This document shows positions 54,910-62,656 of a stretch of 64,000 nt of DNA, piece by piece; position 1 is the stretch's first letter, and every line of letters starts with the position of its first letter. The stretch covers positions 1,116,001 through 1,180,000 of the forward strand of contig NZ_NBWU01000001.1 in assembly GCF_002514735.1 (NCBI RefSeq), given 5' to 3'. The DNA is from Sediminicola luteus (GTDB lineage: Bacteria; Bacteroidota; Bacteroidia; Flavobacteriales; Flavobacteriaceae). Made by a program: the position numbers and the translations under genes. A model generated the notes under the pieces. It saw only the letters and a list, made by a program, of their open reading frames with translations. It ran no database searches and was not told the origin of the DNA.

Positions 54910-55611
54910 TTATCCCTTGGGCTTGCTGCGCATATATATATTGCCCGAAATGGTTTCCATTTTAACCATATCGCCCCCATTGTTTATGCTACCATAAACT
55001 TTGTTCCCATGATCGCCTTTACTGTTAAAGCTGATTTCTAGATCCGAGTAGATGGTTCCGGTGAGCGACTTGGCCCGCACTTCGGCCTTTTTTATAACTA
55101 CATCTAAATTACCACTAATGGTCTTTAGTTTCAGTGGACCGTTGTAATTGGCCAGCTCTACATCGCCCGAAATAAGATCGGTAGTTAATTCCCCTTCGAA
55201 GGTTTGGGCACTTAAACTCCCCGAAATACTCTTTACCTTAAGTTTTATGCCTTTGGGCAGATAAACGACATACTCCAATTTGGTGGTGGAATGGCAATCG
55301 GTATAACTTCCCTTTTTCCCCTTTTTTTTGAAATAGTCGCCAAAATCGGAATAAATCTTTAACCCAGATCCCGATTTTTCGGAAACCAAGGAATATGAAT
55401 CGTTTCCGGCGCCATCGTCTATATGTACCGTGGCCACTACCTTAATTTCCGATTGGTTCCAATGTTGCAATTGTATATCGCCGGCAAATTTAAAATCGAC
55501 GAAGACTTCCTGTCCCCTGCTAAGCCTTTCCGTTTTTTCTACGGTGCGCTGTGCCATTACTGAAAGGCTTCCGAATAAAAGGGTGAGTGCGAATACGAAT
55601 GAATTTTTCAT
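54910..55611 (-). CDS. DUF4097-family beta-strand-repeat protein
   Basis: 233 aa. Signal peptide MKNSFVFALTLLFGSLSVMAQ. The mature part is a chain of short strand repeats ending in turns such as KSISGSLSA, LISGDVELA, KTISGNLDV, SLTGTIYSD, ETISGNIYM, the DUF4097/adhesin-head-like solenoid. Probably periplasmic or surface-linked. Last gene of the ECF sigma operon. Confidence 0.85.
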   Translation of the reverse strand: MKNSFVFALTLLFGSLSVMAQRTVEKTERLSRGQEVFVDFKFAGDIQLQHWNQSEIKVVATVHIDDGAGNDSYSLVSEKSGSGLKIYSDFGDYFKKKGKKGSYTDCHSTTKLEYVVYLPKGIKLKVKSISGSLSAQTFEGELTTDLISGDVELANYNGPLKLKTISGNLDVVIKKAEVRAKSLTGTIYSDLEISFNSKGDHGNKVYGSINNGGDMVKMETISGNIYMRSKPKG

Positions 55612-55655
55612 AACTGTTCGTTTATTTAATGATGTAGATTGATAGTTTTAAAAGG

Positions 55656-56453
55656 CTATTTCTTCCTAAGGTATACATTACCAACACTAGATGATAGTTT
55701 TATCAAAACACCACCCCCGTTGATTTGGGTATCGATCTTACGATTGGCCCCAACTACTTTCATGCCTTCTTCTTGCTGGTATTTGACATCGAAATCGGTA
55801 AATACGTTCCCCATGGTCGATTTTAGCTCTAAATTGGCTTTGGTATTGGCCGGAAGACTAACGTCTACCGCCCCGGTAGAACTGCGTAAGGAGATGGGAG
55901 ACGTTTGGTTTACCTCGGTAAAAACCACTTCAATGTTCCCTGTGGAAGTGCGGGCTGTAATAGGGCCTGTTACATTGGTCAAGACAACCCCGCCTACATT
56001 GGAGTTTACCTCTATATCCGAGTCGAAGCCGTTGACATCGGCGCTACCTAAGTTTCCGGTATCTATAGAAAGATCTATGCCTTTGGGTAGGGTAAACCGC
56101 AGTCCGCTACGCTGCATAAACGATTTTAAATCTTTCACTTTGAGTACATCGCCTTCTTTTTCAACAGAAAATCCAAAACCGTTGGTATTGTCGTTTCCTC
56201 CGGCATAAATAGGGGTAAGCCCCTTGGCGCGTTCGTCTATTTGATCGTCGTTATGGTCATGGTGTTGGTGCCCGTCTTTGGTTTCGATATGGCCAATGAC
56301 AAGTTCGTTGCTGTTTCCGGTTTTGAATTCCATGGTGGTATTGCTACTTACCACAACTTTTTTGATCCCGGATAGGGAATGGGTATAGGACTTTTGTGCA
56401 TGGGCCATTAGGCATACGGACAAAAATGCTATGAGGGTACTTACTTTTTTCAT
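55656..56453 (-). CDS. DUF4097-family beta-strand-repeat protein
   Basis: 265 aa. Signal peptide MKKVSTLIAFLSVCLMAHAQ. A His/Asp-rich loop (DGHQHHDHNDDQIDE) could bind metal. Strand repeats such as DTGNLGSADVNGFDSDI, RTSTGNIEV, RSSTGAVDV and KSTMGNVFTDF follow. Paralogue of the downstream gene; the pair probably arose by duplication. Role in the envelope is inferred from the sigma/anti-sigma context. Confidence 0.85.
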   Translation of the reverse strand: MKKVSTLIAFLSVCLMAHAQKSYTHSLSGIKKVVVSSNTTMEFKTGNSNELVIGHIETKDGHQHHDHNDDQIDERAKGLTPIYAGGNDNTNGFGFSVEKEGDVLKVKDLKSFMQRSGLRFTLPKGIDLSIDTGNLGSADVNGFDSDIEVNSNVGGVVLTNVTGPITARTSTGNIEVVFTEVNQTSPISLRSSTGAVDVSLPANTKANLELKSTMGNVFTDFDVKYQQEEGMKVVGANRKIDTQINGGGVLIKLSSSVGNVYLRKK

Positions 56454-56474
56454 GATGCTAATTTTAATTGATGA

Positions 56475-57254
56475 TTATATTAATTGGGTAATCCCGTTAT
56501 TCAGTTGCTCTTTGACATAGATGGGGGTTTCTTGGGTCTCCAAGAGTTTTTTCATGGGCTCGAGCGCTCTTTTTTCCTGTAACCTTACCAATATGCCAAT
56601 CAGTTCTATCTGTAAACTGGGATCTTTTTCCGTATTCAGGGCCTCAATCAAGGCAGCCCTGGCTTGTTGTGAACTTTTGAAGTTGCCCAGGGCCTCTGCA
56701 GCCGCCAAACGTACATTACTGTTGGCGTCGTAGAGTAGCCGATCGGCGAGGGCCTTGATCAATGTAGCGTCCGGTTGGGCGATTTCCTCGGTATAGTTTA
56801 CGGCCTGTATACGCTTGCTGGGCGATCGGTTTTCCATGAGGGCCAACATCATTTGTTGTTTTAAGACTTTCGATTCTTGCTGTAGGGCACTGATCTGTTC
56901 TTGGGAAGTATCCCCAGATCTTAAACCGCCTAAAAAGAACCCACCCATGACCAAAGCGATACTGGCCGCGATCTGAAAGGCTGTTTTCCAAGGAAATTCT
57001 TTTTTGTGTGCCATATGCACCACTTGCGCTTGTTGTTCCTCGGCCAACATATCGAGAAAACCATCGCGTAAACGGTCGCTGGGGGTTTCTTGCGGAACCT
57101 GCCCGAACAACGTCATTAATTTTTGCTGGGCCTCCAGCTCGGCCTGACAGCTTGCACAACTTTGAAGATGGGCTTTGAACCGCTGCTTTTCTGCCTCGGC
57201 CAAACTACCGTCTAGGTAATCGAGTATGTTATTTTCAAACTGCTTACAATCCAT
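56475..57254 (-). CDS. Anti-sigma factor with zinc finger and HEAT repeats
   Basis: 259 aa. N-terminal zf-HC2 anti-sigma domain (residues about 1-45) with HLQSCASC. A basic stretch and one membrane helix at about 92-112 (FQIAASIALVMGGFFLGG) follow. Then a coiled coil (ISALQQESKVLKQQMMLALMEN) and HEAT-like repeats from about 165 to the end (DANSNVRLAAAEALGNF, KDPSLQIELIGILVRL). Predicted to hold the ECF sigma factor at the inner membrane and release it on an outer signal. Confidence 0.9.
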   Translation of the reverse strand: MDCKQFENNILDYLDGSLAEAEKQRFKAHLQSCASCQAELEAQQKLMTLFGQVPQETPSDRLRDGFLDMLAEEQQAQVVHMAHKKEFPWKTAFQIAASIALVMGGFFLGGLRSGDTSQEQISALQQESKVLKQQMMLALMENRSPSKRIQAVNYTEEIAQPDATLIKALADRLLYDANSNVRLAAAEALGNFKSSQQARAALIEALNTEKDPSLQIELIGILVRLQEKRALEPMKKLLETQETPIYVKEQLNNGITQLI

Positions 57255-57293
57255 AATTACCTCATTTGGTCCGGAAATTCATGCTCTGGTCGC

Positions 57294-57821
57294 CTAAGCG
57301 CTTTCGAAATAGATTTTCCTTAATTTTTTCACTACTCTATGGGCTTTTACTTTTACCGCTCCGGCGGTACTTCCCGTCATTTCAGCAATATCTTCATAAG
57401 AGATGCCTTGTAAACGGTGCATTATGATCAATTCTTTTTCGGCCACATCCAAACGCTCCATTACCTGGTACAAATGGGCCACTTCTTCATTCGGGGCCTG
57501 TACGCTTTCGGGCCGCTCCCCTAGGGCCTCTACATCTATATTTTGGTTCAACCGTTTCTGTTTCTCAAAATGATCGGCCAGATTGTTACGGGCGATCCTA
57601 AAGATCCAAGAAACGAATTTGCCACCGCGATACGAATGTTTGTACTTTATGGCCTTGTAAAAGACGTTTTGGGTAAGGTCTTCGCAAACCGCCCGATCGC
57701 CCACCATCTGTAACAGAAAGTTATAGATACGCTTGTGATAGCGTTCGAACAACTCCGCCATCAGTTGGAGTTCTCCTTGGGCCACGGCCATCATTATGTC
57801 TTCGTCGCTTCGCGTTTGCAA
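57294..57821 (-). CDS. ECF-family RNA polymerase sigma factor
   Basis: 175 aa from a TTG at 57821 (MQTRSDEDIMMAVAQGELQ); ATGs at 57794 and 57791 are alternatives. Region 2 (LFERYHKRIYNFLLQMVGDRAVCEDLTQNVFYKAIKYKHSYRGGKFVSWIFRIARNNLADHFEKQ) and region 4 (LDVAEKELIIMHRLQGISYEDIAEMTGSTAGAVKVKAHRVVKKLRKI) are complete. It leads the operon with the anti-sigma and two DUF4097 genes, which are the likely regulon. A 166-bp palindrome lies upstream. Confidence 0.94.
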   Translation of the reverse strand: MQTRSDEDIMMAVAQGELQLMAELFERYHKRIYNFLLQMVGDRAVCEDLTQNVFYKAIKYKHSYRGGKFVSWIFRIARNNLADHFEKQKRLNQNIDVEALGERPESVQAPNEEVAHLYQVMERLDVAEKELIIMHRLQGISYEDIAEMTGSTAGAVKVKAHRVVKKLRKIYFESA

Positions 57822-57894
57822 TTCGCTTTTTTTAGGTTGGGTTGTTATAAAGACCGGCCATTTTTAAATGGGTTACATCAGGTATGGAATTTTT

Positions 57895-58060
57895 TTGTAA
57901 CTAATCAGAGCCTCCTGTTTTGGCTACGAAATGGTCTTTTACGCTCTGTTTTTGTTATTTTTTTCTCACGTAGCGGTGCTACGCTTTGAAAAAAATCACT
58001 TCAACAGCGCTCAAAATCCCTATTTCTCGCTTCAAAACCTGCGACACTGATTAGTTACAA
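57895..58060. mobile_element. 166-bp full-length palindrome, MITE-like
   Basis: Terminal inverted repeats TTGTAACTAATCAG (57895-57908) and CTGATTAGTTACAA (58047-58060). The arms remain imperfectly inverted along the whole length and meet at CGTAGC-GGT-GCTACG (57969-57983). No ORF. It lies in the upstream region of the ECF sigma gene. A non-autonomous element or a large structured repeat is likely; no transposase was seen. Confidence 0.7.
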
Positions 58061-58262
58061 TTTTTTCTATTTAGGTACCATTTGGTGAAACTATCCATTT
58101 TTTTCTAGCTCCCAACAAGCTACTCATTTCGCCTATTACTCTGGCTTCCTAAAAGAGGGAGAGTTTTCAACAATAGGCAAGAACTTGTTAACGGGTCTCC
58201 TCGAAATAAGTGCTATAAACAGCTGTAAATCAACACAAAGCTATTTAGAACCATTCCATTTT

Positions 58263-58308
58263 ATGACATCCGTCATGTTTTTTATCTGCCAACGATCCGC
58301 TAACTTTA
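58263..58308 (+). promoter_or_regulatory. Promoter region of nrdJ with inverted repeat
   Basis: ATGAC-ATCC-GTCAT (58263-58276) is a perfect short inverted repeat, 24 bp ahead of TAACTTTA (58301-58308), one base off the -7 consensus. This places it near -33, as for a Crp/Fnr-type or other symmetric regulator. No B12 riboswitch was found upstream despite the B12-dependent enzyme. Confidence 0.4.
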
Positions 58309-58350
58309 AATCTATTTTCAATCGATAACCATCCAAATTCCTTAGCAGAT

Positions 58351-60897
58351 ATGTCTACAAAAACCACTCGGATTCCCCATAAAACCTATACCCACCAAGA
58401 AGCCTACGATTCGTCTTTGGCCTATTTTAAAGGCGATGATCTGGCGGCCCAGGTTTGGGTGAATAAATATGCCTTAAAAGATTCCGATGGAAATTTGTAC
58501 GAATTGAATCCCGACGAAATGCACAAGCGTATCGCCCGCGAAATACATAGGATCGAAAAACGCTATCCGAACCCCATGTCGGAAAAGCAGGTGTACGATT
58601 TGATCAAGAACTTTACTTATATCGTTCCCCAAGGCAGCCCTATGGCCGGAATCGGGAATCCGTTTCAGGTAGGGTCACTTTCCAATTGCTTTGTAATTGG
58701 TAGTGAAGGCGATTCGTATGGCGGCATTTTTAGGTCGGATCAAGAACAGGTACAACTTATGAAACGCCGGGGAGGGGTGGGGCACGACCTATCGAACATT
58801 CGTCCTAAAGGGTCACCGGTAAAGAACTCGGCCCTGACCTCAACCGGATTGGTGCCTTTTATGGAGCGTTTTTCCAATTCTACCCGGGAGGTGGCCCAGG
58901 ATGGACGGCGTGGTGCTTTAATGCTATCGGTTTCCATTAACCACCCCGATGCTTCCGATTTTATTGATGCTAAAATGGAACAGGGTAAGGTTACCGGGGC
59001 TAATGTATCGGTTCGTATAGACGATGCTTTTATGAAAGCCGTGGCCGCCGGAAGCGATTATGAACATAAATTCCCCATACATAGTACCGACCCCACCTAT
59101 ACCAAAACCGCTCCTGCCCAGGAGCTGTGGCAAAAAATAGTACATAACGCCTGGAAATCGGCCGAGCCCGGTATCTTGTTCTGGGATACCATCATCCGGG
59201 AATCGGTACCCGACAGTTATGCCGATCAAGGTTTTAAGACCGTGTCTACCAACCCCTGTGGCGAGATTCCGCTTTGTCCGTACGATTCTTGTCGTTTGTT
59301 GGCCATCAACCTATTTTCTTATGTAGAACAACCCTTTACCGAGCAGGCCCGCTTCGATTTTACTAAGTTCAAGACCCATATTGGGGCGGCCCAACGCATT
59401 ATGGACGATATCATAGACCTGGAACTCGAAAAGGTAGATGCCATTCTGCGTAAAATAGCATCAGACCCGGAAGATGATTCCATTAAACGGGTAGAACGCG
59501 AACTGTGGGAACAGATCAAGGAAAAGGCACAACAAGGTAGGCGAACGGGAATCGGTATTACGGCCGAAGGGGATATGTTGGCTGCCTTGGGCCTCAGATA
59601 TGGCTCTGATGTGGCCAATGACTTTTCGGTAGAGGTCCATAAAACCTTGACCTTGGCCGCTTATAGGGCCTCTGTAGAGACCGCCAAAGAGCGTGGGGCC
59701 TTCCCTATTTTCGAATTGGAAAAGGAAAAAGAGAATCCGTTTATAAACCGTTTAAAAACGGCCGATCCCGAATTGTATTTCGAAATGAGCGAGCATGGAC
59801 GTCGGAATATCGCTTTACTGACCATTGCCCCAACGGGTACTACCAGTTTAATGACGCAGACCACTTCGGGGATTGAGCCGGTCTTTTTACCCTATTATAA
59901 AAGACGAAGAAAGGTAAACCCCAACGACAGCAATGCACGGGTCGATTTTGTAGATGAGGTAGGCGATTCTTGGGAAGAATATGCCGTTTTCCACCATCGC
60001 TTTTCCCAGTGGATGGAGGTAAACGGATACAATCCGGATAAAAATTATAGCTCCGAAGAATTGCAGGCCATGGTGGCCGAATCGCCTTATTATAGGGCTA
60101 CTTCGAACGATGTCGATTGGTTGAGCAAAGTACGTTTGCAGGGTGCCGTTCAAAAATGGGTAGACCATTCGATCAGTGTTACCATTAACCTTCCGAACGA
60201 TGTAAGTGAAGCCCTGGTTGGTGAACTCTATTTAGAGGCCTGGAAAGTGGGCTGTAAAGGCATTACCGTATATCGCGATGGCTCACGTACCGGGGTTTTG
60301 GTGGCAGATACGCCTGAAAAAGAGGAAGAAACGGAATCCTTATCGCCCTTTCCCACTACCCGACCCAAGGTGTTGGAGGCCGATGTGGTACGTTTTCAGA
60401 ACAATAAGGAAAAATGGATTGCTTTTATTGGTCTGGTCGATGGCCAACCCTATGAAATTTTTACTGGGTTGGGCGACGATGAAGATGGTATTCTCTTACC
60501 CCGATGGGTCGAGGGCGGACTAATCATTAAAAACAAGGACGAAGATGGAAAAACCCGGTACGATTTCCAGTTCAAGAACAAAAGGGGCTATAAAACCACG
60601 ATTGAAGGCTTGTCGCATATGTTCGAGCCGGCCTATTGGAACTATGCTAAACTAATCTCGGGTACCCTACGCCATGGTATGGCCATAGAAAGTGTAGTAG
60701 ATTTGGTAAACAGCCTTCAATTGGACGACCAAAATATTAATACCTGGAAAAACGGGGTGGCCCGTGCCCTAAAACGTTATGTGGCCAATGGGGCCAAGGC
60801 CAAAAACCAAGAATGCGACAACTGCCAATCTAAAAACCTGATCTACCAAGAAGGTTGCCTAAGCTGCCAAGATTGTGGCTCCTCTAAATGTGGATAG
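58351..60897 (+). CDS. nrdJ: Adenosylcobalamin-dependent ribonucleotide reductase (class II)
   Basis: 848 aa. Class II signatures: SLSNCFVIG (active-site Cys), RGGVGHDLSNIRPKG, STNPCGEIPLCPYDSC with the radical-site Cys, RRNIALLTIAPTGTTSLMTQTTSGIEPVF and the C-terminal cysteine tail (ECDNCQSKNLIYQEGCLSCQDCGSSKCG). It reduces ribonucleotides to deoxyribonucleotides for DNA synthesis using a cobalamin radical. Length is normal. The organism therefore needs B12 or imports it. Confidence 0.96.
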   Translation: MSTKTTRIPHKTYTHQEAYDSSLAYFKGDDLAAQVWVNKYALKDSDGNLYELNPDEMHKRIAREIHRIEKRYPNPMSEKQVYDLIKNFTYIVPQGSPMAGIGNPFQVGSLSNCFVIGSEGDSYGGIFRSDQEQVQLMKRRGGVGHDLSNIRPKGSPVKNSALTSTGLVPFMERFSNSTREVAQDGRRGALMLSVSINHPDASDFIDAKMEQGKVTGANVSVRIDDAFMKAVAAGSDYEHKFPIHSTDPTYTKTAPAQELWQKIVHNAWKSAEPGILFWDTIIRESVPDSYADQGFKTVSTNPCGEIPLCPYDSCRLLAINLFSYVEQPFTEQARFDFTKFKTHIGAAQRIMDDIIDLELEKVDAILRKIASDPEDDSIKRVERELWEQIKEKAQQGRRTGIGITAEGDMLAALGLRYGSDVANDFSVEVHKTLTLAAYRASVETAKERGAFPIFELEKEKENPFINRLKTADPELYFEMSEHGRRNIALLTIAPTGTTSLMTQTTSGIEPVFLPYYKRRRKVNPNDSNARVDFVDEVGDSWEEYAVFHHRFSQWMEVNGYNPDKNYSSEELQAMVAESPYYRATSNDVDWLSKVRLQGAVQKWVDHSISVTINLPNDVSEALVGELYLEAWKVGCKGITVYRDGSRTGVLVADTPEKEEETESLSPFPTTRPKVLEADVVRFQNNKEKWIAFIGLVDGQPYEIFTGLGDDEDGILLPRWVEGGLIIKNKDEDGKTRYDFQFKNKRGYKTTIEGLSHMFEPAYWNYAKLISGTLRHGMAIESVVDLVNSLQLDDQNINTWKNGVARALKRYVANGAKAKNQECDNCQSKNLIYQEGCLSCQDCGSSKCG

Positions 60898-61435
60898 CTG
60901 GTTGTGTTGGGTTGTTTAATTGTGTAATCAAGGCAATTCAGCTGAATTGGATACGATTTATTACTTGCTCCCTCTCCCTCAGGGAGAGGGTTGGGGTGAG
61001 GGCTGGGGTTGTTCAATCGTCGAATCGTTTCATCCAAAACTCACCTTCCTTTCCAATAGGGTTCAACAAGAAACTTAGACGCCTTTAATCTATTTCATAA
61101 ATGGGTAATTTATACCAAATACGCCCCTTGGATTATGCGACTTCTCCCTTAGGTCGAAGTGACATCATGTAGGTATTTGGCGATACGCACGAAGCACCAT
61201 AACCCGTAACTCTTAACTCATAACTGGTTTGTTCAATCGTTTGGTCGTGGCTTCGTATCATCATTTAGTTTACCCTTACTTTGATACAAAAACACCTAAA
61301 AAACACCCTTACTTTGTAACAATCACTAGCCTTTCAGTTATAGTAGAGCTGCCGTATGGTCCCTTAAATCAACCTTCCCAATAATTTAACCCAATCCGTA
61401 GGCGGCCTATTTAGATTATTTCTTAGTTTTATCGC
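60898..61435. other. Repeat-rich intergenic spacer
   Basis: 540 bp without a gene. It contains a REP-like hairpin (60966-61007), the heptamer tandem TAACCCG/TAACTCT/TAACTCA/TAACTGG (61200-61227), and a direct repeat TTGTTCAATCGT at 61009-61020 and 61229-61240. The rest is unremarkable. Confidence 0.6.
60966..61007. repeat. REP-like GC-rich hairpin
   Basis: CCCTCTCCCT and AGGGAGAGGG form a 10-bp stem with a C at the tip, followed by TTGGGGTGAGGG. This repeat is widespread in bacterial genomes, often tied to RAYT/REP systems. Only one copy was noticed in this window. Confidence 0.7.
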
Positions 61436-61735
61436 ATGCGGGTGGATTTTAGACATCTCATAGTCGGATTGTTCCTAGGGGCTTTTGTTTTCCTAAGGTT
61501 GGGCAATCTGCATGCCTATACCCATGTAGAAGAAGGTACGCATTGTGAGGTCTGTGATATAATTACCACTTCCCAAGAAACCACTCCTTTTTTAAATGAA
61601 CCCGTGGTCCATTTTGAGTTGGATCCCGTACTACCCAATGCCCAGCTTCATGCGATAGATTTGGGGTACCAACCGCCACGATACTGTTTTGTATTGCCCA
61701 GAACGGTGCACAATAAACCCCCACCGGTAGTATAA
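61436..61735 (+). CDS. Small exported HxxC-type protein
   Basis: 99 aa, not recognised with confidence. The N-terminus is a signal-like helix (HLIVGLFLGAFVFLRLG) and then HAYTHVEEGTHCEVCDII, a His/Cys cluster that could bind a metal. The rest has short Pro-rich blocks. It precedes the ABC genes by about 200 bp, so an export or metal role is only a guess. The ATG at 61436 is clean. Confidence 0.55.
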   Translation: MRVDFRHLIVGLFLGAFVFLRLGNLHAYTHVEEGTHCEVCDIITTSQETTPFLNEPVVHFELDPVLPNAQLHAIDLGYQPPRYCFVLPRTVHNKPPPVV

Positions 61736-61738
61736 TGG

Positions 61739-61896
61739 CTTAGGGGAATCTCTACCTACATATTTTTCCATAAAATCGATATCGGAACACTGCTGCCCAA
61801 CATTGGGGTTGGTGGTATTTTTCGTATTGCTTCCTGTATGATTTTTATACGCATGGTATAGCCAGATTGGCTAGGGACCTAGGCTTTCCCCTAAGA
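61739..61896 (+). other. Inverted-repeat-bounded leader of the ABC operon
   Basis: CTTAGGGGAA (61739-61748) and TTCCCCTAAG (61887-61896) are a perfect 10-bp inverted pair enclosing about 140 bp with smaller hairpins AGCCA/TGGCT (61861-61873) and CTAGG/CCTAG (about 61872-61883). A structured leader is possible. The conserved B12 box is absent, so it is not a typical cobalamin riboswitch. Confidence 0.4.
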
Positions 61897-61939
61897 TTTA
61901 CGGCATTCTTCTTTATTGATTCATTCCAATTTTAACCCT

Positions 61940-62656
61940 ATGATAATTACAGATAACCTTACAAAAAAATATGGGGGCCATTTGGCACTCGACCGTTTAA
62001 ACCTTCAGGTAAAAGAAGGCGAGATTTATTGCTTGCTGGGTGCCAATGGCGCCGGTAAAACGACCACGATTAATTTACTGTTAGGCTTTTTGGAGCCCAG
62101 TTCGGGCAGTGCTTTCATCAATCAGGTGAATGTGAAAGAAAATGCACAGGCCACCAAAAAATTCCTGGCCTATATTCCTGAAAACCTCATGTTGTATCCC
62201 AGTTTAACGGCATTGGAGAACCTGGATTATTTCTCTGGTATTGCTGGTAAAAAACTGGGTCAAGATGAATTGCGTAACTACCTTTCGGAGGCGGGCTTGC
62301 AAGAAGAGGCTTTTGGGAGGCGTATTTCCACCTATTCCAAAGGTATGCGTCAAAAGGTAGGTATCGCCATTGCCTTGGCCAAACATGCCAAAGTATTGCT
62401 GTTAGATGAACCTACTTCGGGACTAGATCCCCAAGCGAGTCATGAATTTGGACGCCTGTTGCGCCAACTGTCCAATTTAGGTGTGGCCACCTTAATGGCT
62501 ACCCATGATCTTTTTAGGGCCAAGGAAGTGGCTACCAAGATCGGTATTATGAAAAATGGTCAGTTAAAACGGGAGTTCTATGCCAATGAGATCAGTCTGG
62601 CCGAATTGGAAGAGACCTATCTCGGACTCATGCAACCCAAAGCAGCCGCCCTATGA
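61940..62656 (+). CDS. ABC transporter ATP-binding protein
   Basis: 238 aa from the ATG at 61940 (MIITDNLTKKYGG); the frame extends eight codons upstream to a TTG. Walker A LLGANGAGKTTT, signature YSKGMRQKVGIA and Walker B VLLLDEPTSGLDP are intact, so it is an active-looking ATPase of the Nos/CcmA-like class. The stop overlaps the permease start (ATGA). Confidence 0.95.
   Translation: MIITDNLTKKYGGHLALDRLNLQVKEGEIYCLLGANGAGKTTTINLLLGFLEPSSGSAFINQVNVKENAQATKKFLAYIPENLMLYPSLTALENLDYFSGIAGKKLGQDELRNYLSEAGLQEEAFGRRISTYSKGMRQKVGIAIALAKHAKVLLLDEPTSGLDPQASHEFGRLLRQLSNLGVATLMATHDLFRAKEVATKIGIMKNGQLKREFYANEISLAELEETYLGLMQPKAAAL

Noticed and set aside
61739-61896. Cobalamin riboswitch
   Set aside because: GGGGAA and an ACTG-like stretch occur, but the conserved B12 box near the 3' end is absent.
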